The notes beneath the pieces were generated by a model, which saw only the letters and a program-made list of their open reading frames with translations, had not been told where the DNA came from and ran no database searches. Both the position numbers and the translations under genes were made by a program. From DASVAL01 sp035649575 (GTDB taxonomy: Bacteria > Planctomycetota > UBA1135 > UBA2386), in assembly GCA_035649575.1 (NCBI GenBank), contig DASRJH010000167.1, forward strand, positions 1 through 64,000: 64,000 bases of DNA, written 5' to 3'. Shown in pieces: positions 63,273-64,000 of this stretch (positions within the stretch are counted from its first letter, which is position 1; each line of letters opens with the position of its first letter).

Positions 63273-64000
63273 TCACAACGCGAGCGTCAGCCGGATCCAG
63301 TTCGTGAGCTTGCGTTCCTGTTGCCCGCTCGCGTCGAGCGAGAAGCCCGCGAAATAGAGCGGCAGTCCGGCCAGGAACGGCAGAGCCGGCACGTAGAGCG
63401 TCGGCTGAGCAGTGCCGGTCGCGCTCAGCACGCCCTGGAAGTCCACGAAGAACGGGCTCGTCGGATCGAGGCCGGCCTCGAGGATGAAGCCGTAGTTGAG
63501 CGGCAGCAGATTCCCGGCCGGCAGCACGAGGCCCGGCGAGAAGCCTTCGCTGAGGCAGAGGATGTAGCGGAGCCCCGCTTCGGTCGGCAGCGACAGCGAC
63601 ATCGGCACAGGTTGGCCCATCGTCGCGGTCGCAGGGCCGCGCAGCGGCATGCCGTCGAGCAGGAACGACAGGCTCTGCCTCAGCAGCCGGGCGCGCGCAC
63701 CCGGATCGGTGATCGTGTCGAGTGGCAGGCCGAAGCAGACGACGCGCGCCCCCGTGACGGGGTCGAGCTTCTGGATGCCCGCGGCGAGCCCGTTGCCGTA
63801 GCGCAGGCAGACGGTGCTGTTGGCAGTCGTCGCCGCGAGCACGTCCGCGTACTCGACCTGGTAGGTGCCGGACATGCCGTCGTCGAAGCTCGTGGCCGGG
63901 ACTCCGGCGCTCACGGTGCCTGGGATGCCTGGCTGCAGCGCGTAGGTGTTCGCGTCGTCGGCGACGTAGGTCGTGCCGAGCACGTTGCGGTAGAAGTTGC
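63273..64000 (-). CDS. secreted protein, C-terminal part, 5' end outside window
   Basis: The frame is open to the right edge (reading NFYRNVLGTTYVADDANTYA at the edge) and ends at 63273 with about 242 residues visible. It is beta-rich, with GTYQVEYADVL and VCFGLPLDTITDP, and the last 100 residues resemble the C-terminal domain of other planctomycete secreted proteins (LSLPTEAGLRYILCLSEGF, PLYFAGFSLDASG). No catalytic residue can be assigned in this part. It is convergent with the actin-like gene. Confidence 0.7.
   Translation of the reverse strand, partial: NFYRNVLGTTYVADDANTYALQPGIPGTVSAGVPATSFDDGMSGTYQVEYADVLAATTANSTVCLRYGNGLAAGIQKLDPVTGARVVCFGLPLDTITDPGARARLLRQSLSFLLDGMPLRGPATATMGQPVPMSLSLPTEAGLRYILCLSEGFSPGLVLPAGNLLPLNYGFILEAGLDPTSPFFVDFQGVLSATGTAQPTLYVPALPFLAGLPLYFAGFSLDASGQQERKLTNWIRLTLAL

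Overview
The window is GC-rich and almost fully coding. It carries about 50 protein genes on both strands, mostly in short runs with overlapping stop and start codons. I see no rRNA, tRNA, CRISPR array or insertion sequence, and no gene-free stretch above 300 bases. The mix suggests a Gram-negative-type bacterium of the Planctomycetota: large secreted transglutaminase/TPR proteins, secreted proteins of the FYGTGCAYAG type, many EF-hand loops, lipoboxes, and an uncommon actin-like gene. That placement is inference from gene style; no marker gene proves it.

Layout. 1-1145 (minus): the 5' part of a MoxR-type AAA+ ATPase and a small membrane-anchored protein. 1246-12291 (minus): an 11-gene complex I operon, nuoABCD-HIJKLMN, with no nuoEFG. 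12350-18314: a DUF4143 fragment, an M14 carboxypeptidase, a HutD-like protein, a secreted protein, an APC permease, and an ArsR/SRPBCC operon with a clear operator. 18391-27722 (minus): an EF-hand protein and two giant transglutaminase-like paralogues, one of which has lost its catalytic Cys, then a NYN-like protein. 27924-32172: a lipoprotein and an operon of histidine kinase, response regulator and secreted protein. 32289-37128: a trehalose locus, GH15 divergent from a membrane-anchored OtsA and OtsB. 37173-45046: RadC, a GT39-like transferase, a TraB/GspG fusion, an M28 peptidase, a TerC protein and a frameshifted polytopic transferase.

45053-53095: RqcH-like NFACT protein, Ndk, a coiled-coil lipoprotein, 6-phosphogluconate dehydrogenase, a HEAT-type secreted protein, a LolA-like protein and peptide release factor 3. 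53132-54924: a perfect hairpin and an eboA-eboB pair without the rest of the ebo cluster. 55018-61372 (plus): Lgt, a large lipoprotein, QueC, a divergent dihydropteroate synthase and a rhomboid protease. 61550-63232 (plus): a coiled-coil protein followed by an actin-like ATPase, the best candidate here for an undescribed cytoskeletal or segregation system. 63273-64000 (minus): the 3' end of a secreted protein.

How the genes work together. The complex I operon makes the full membrane arm and connecting module and must get electrons from a non-NADH donor or from NuoEFG encoded elsewhere. OtsA, OtsB and the GH15 enzyme can make and possibly break down trehalose. The ArsR/SRPBCC operon looks autoregulated. 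Lgt fits the several lipoproteins found nearby.
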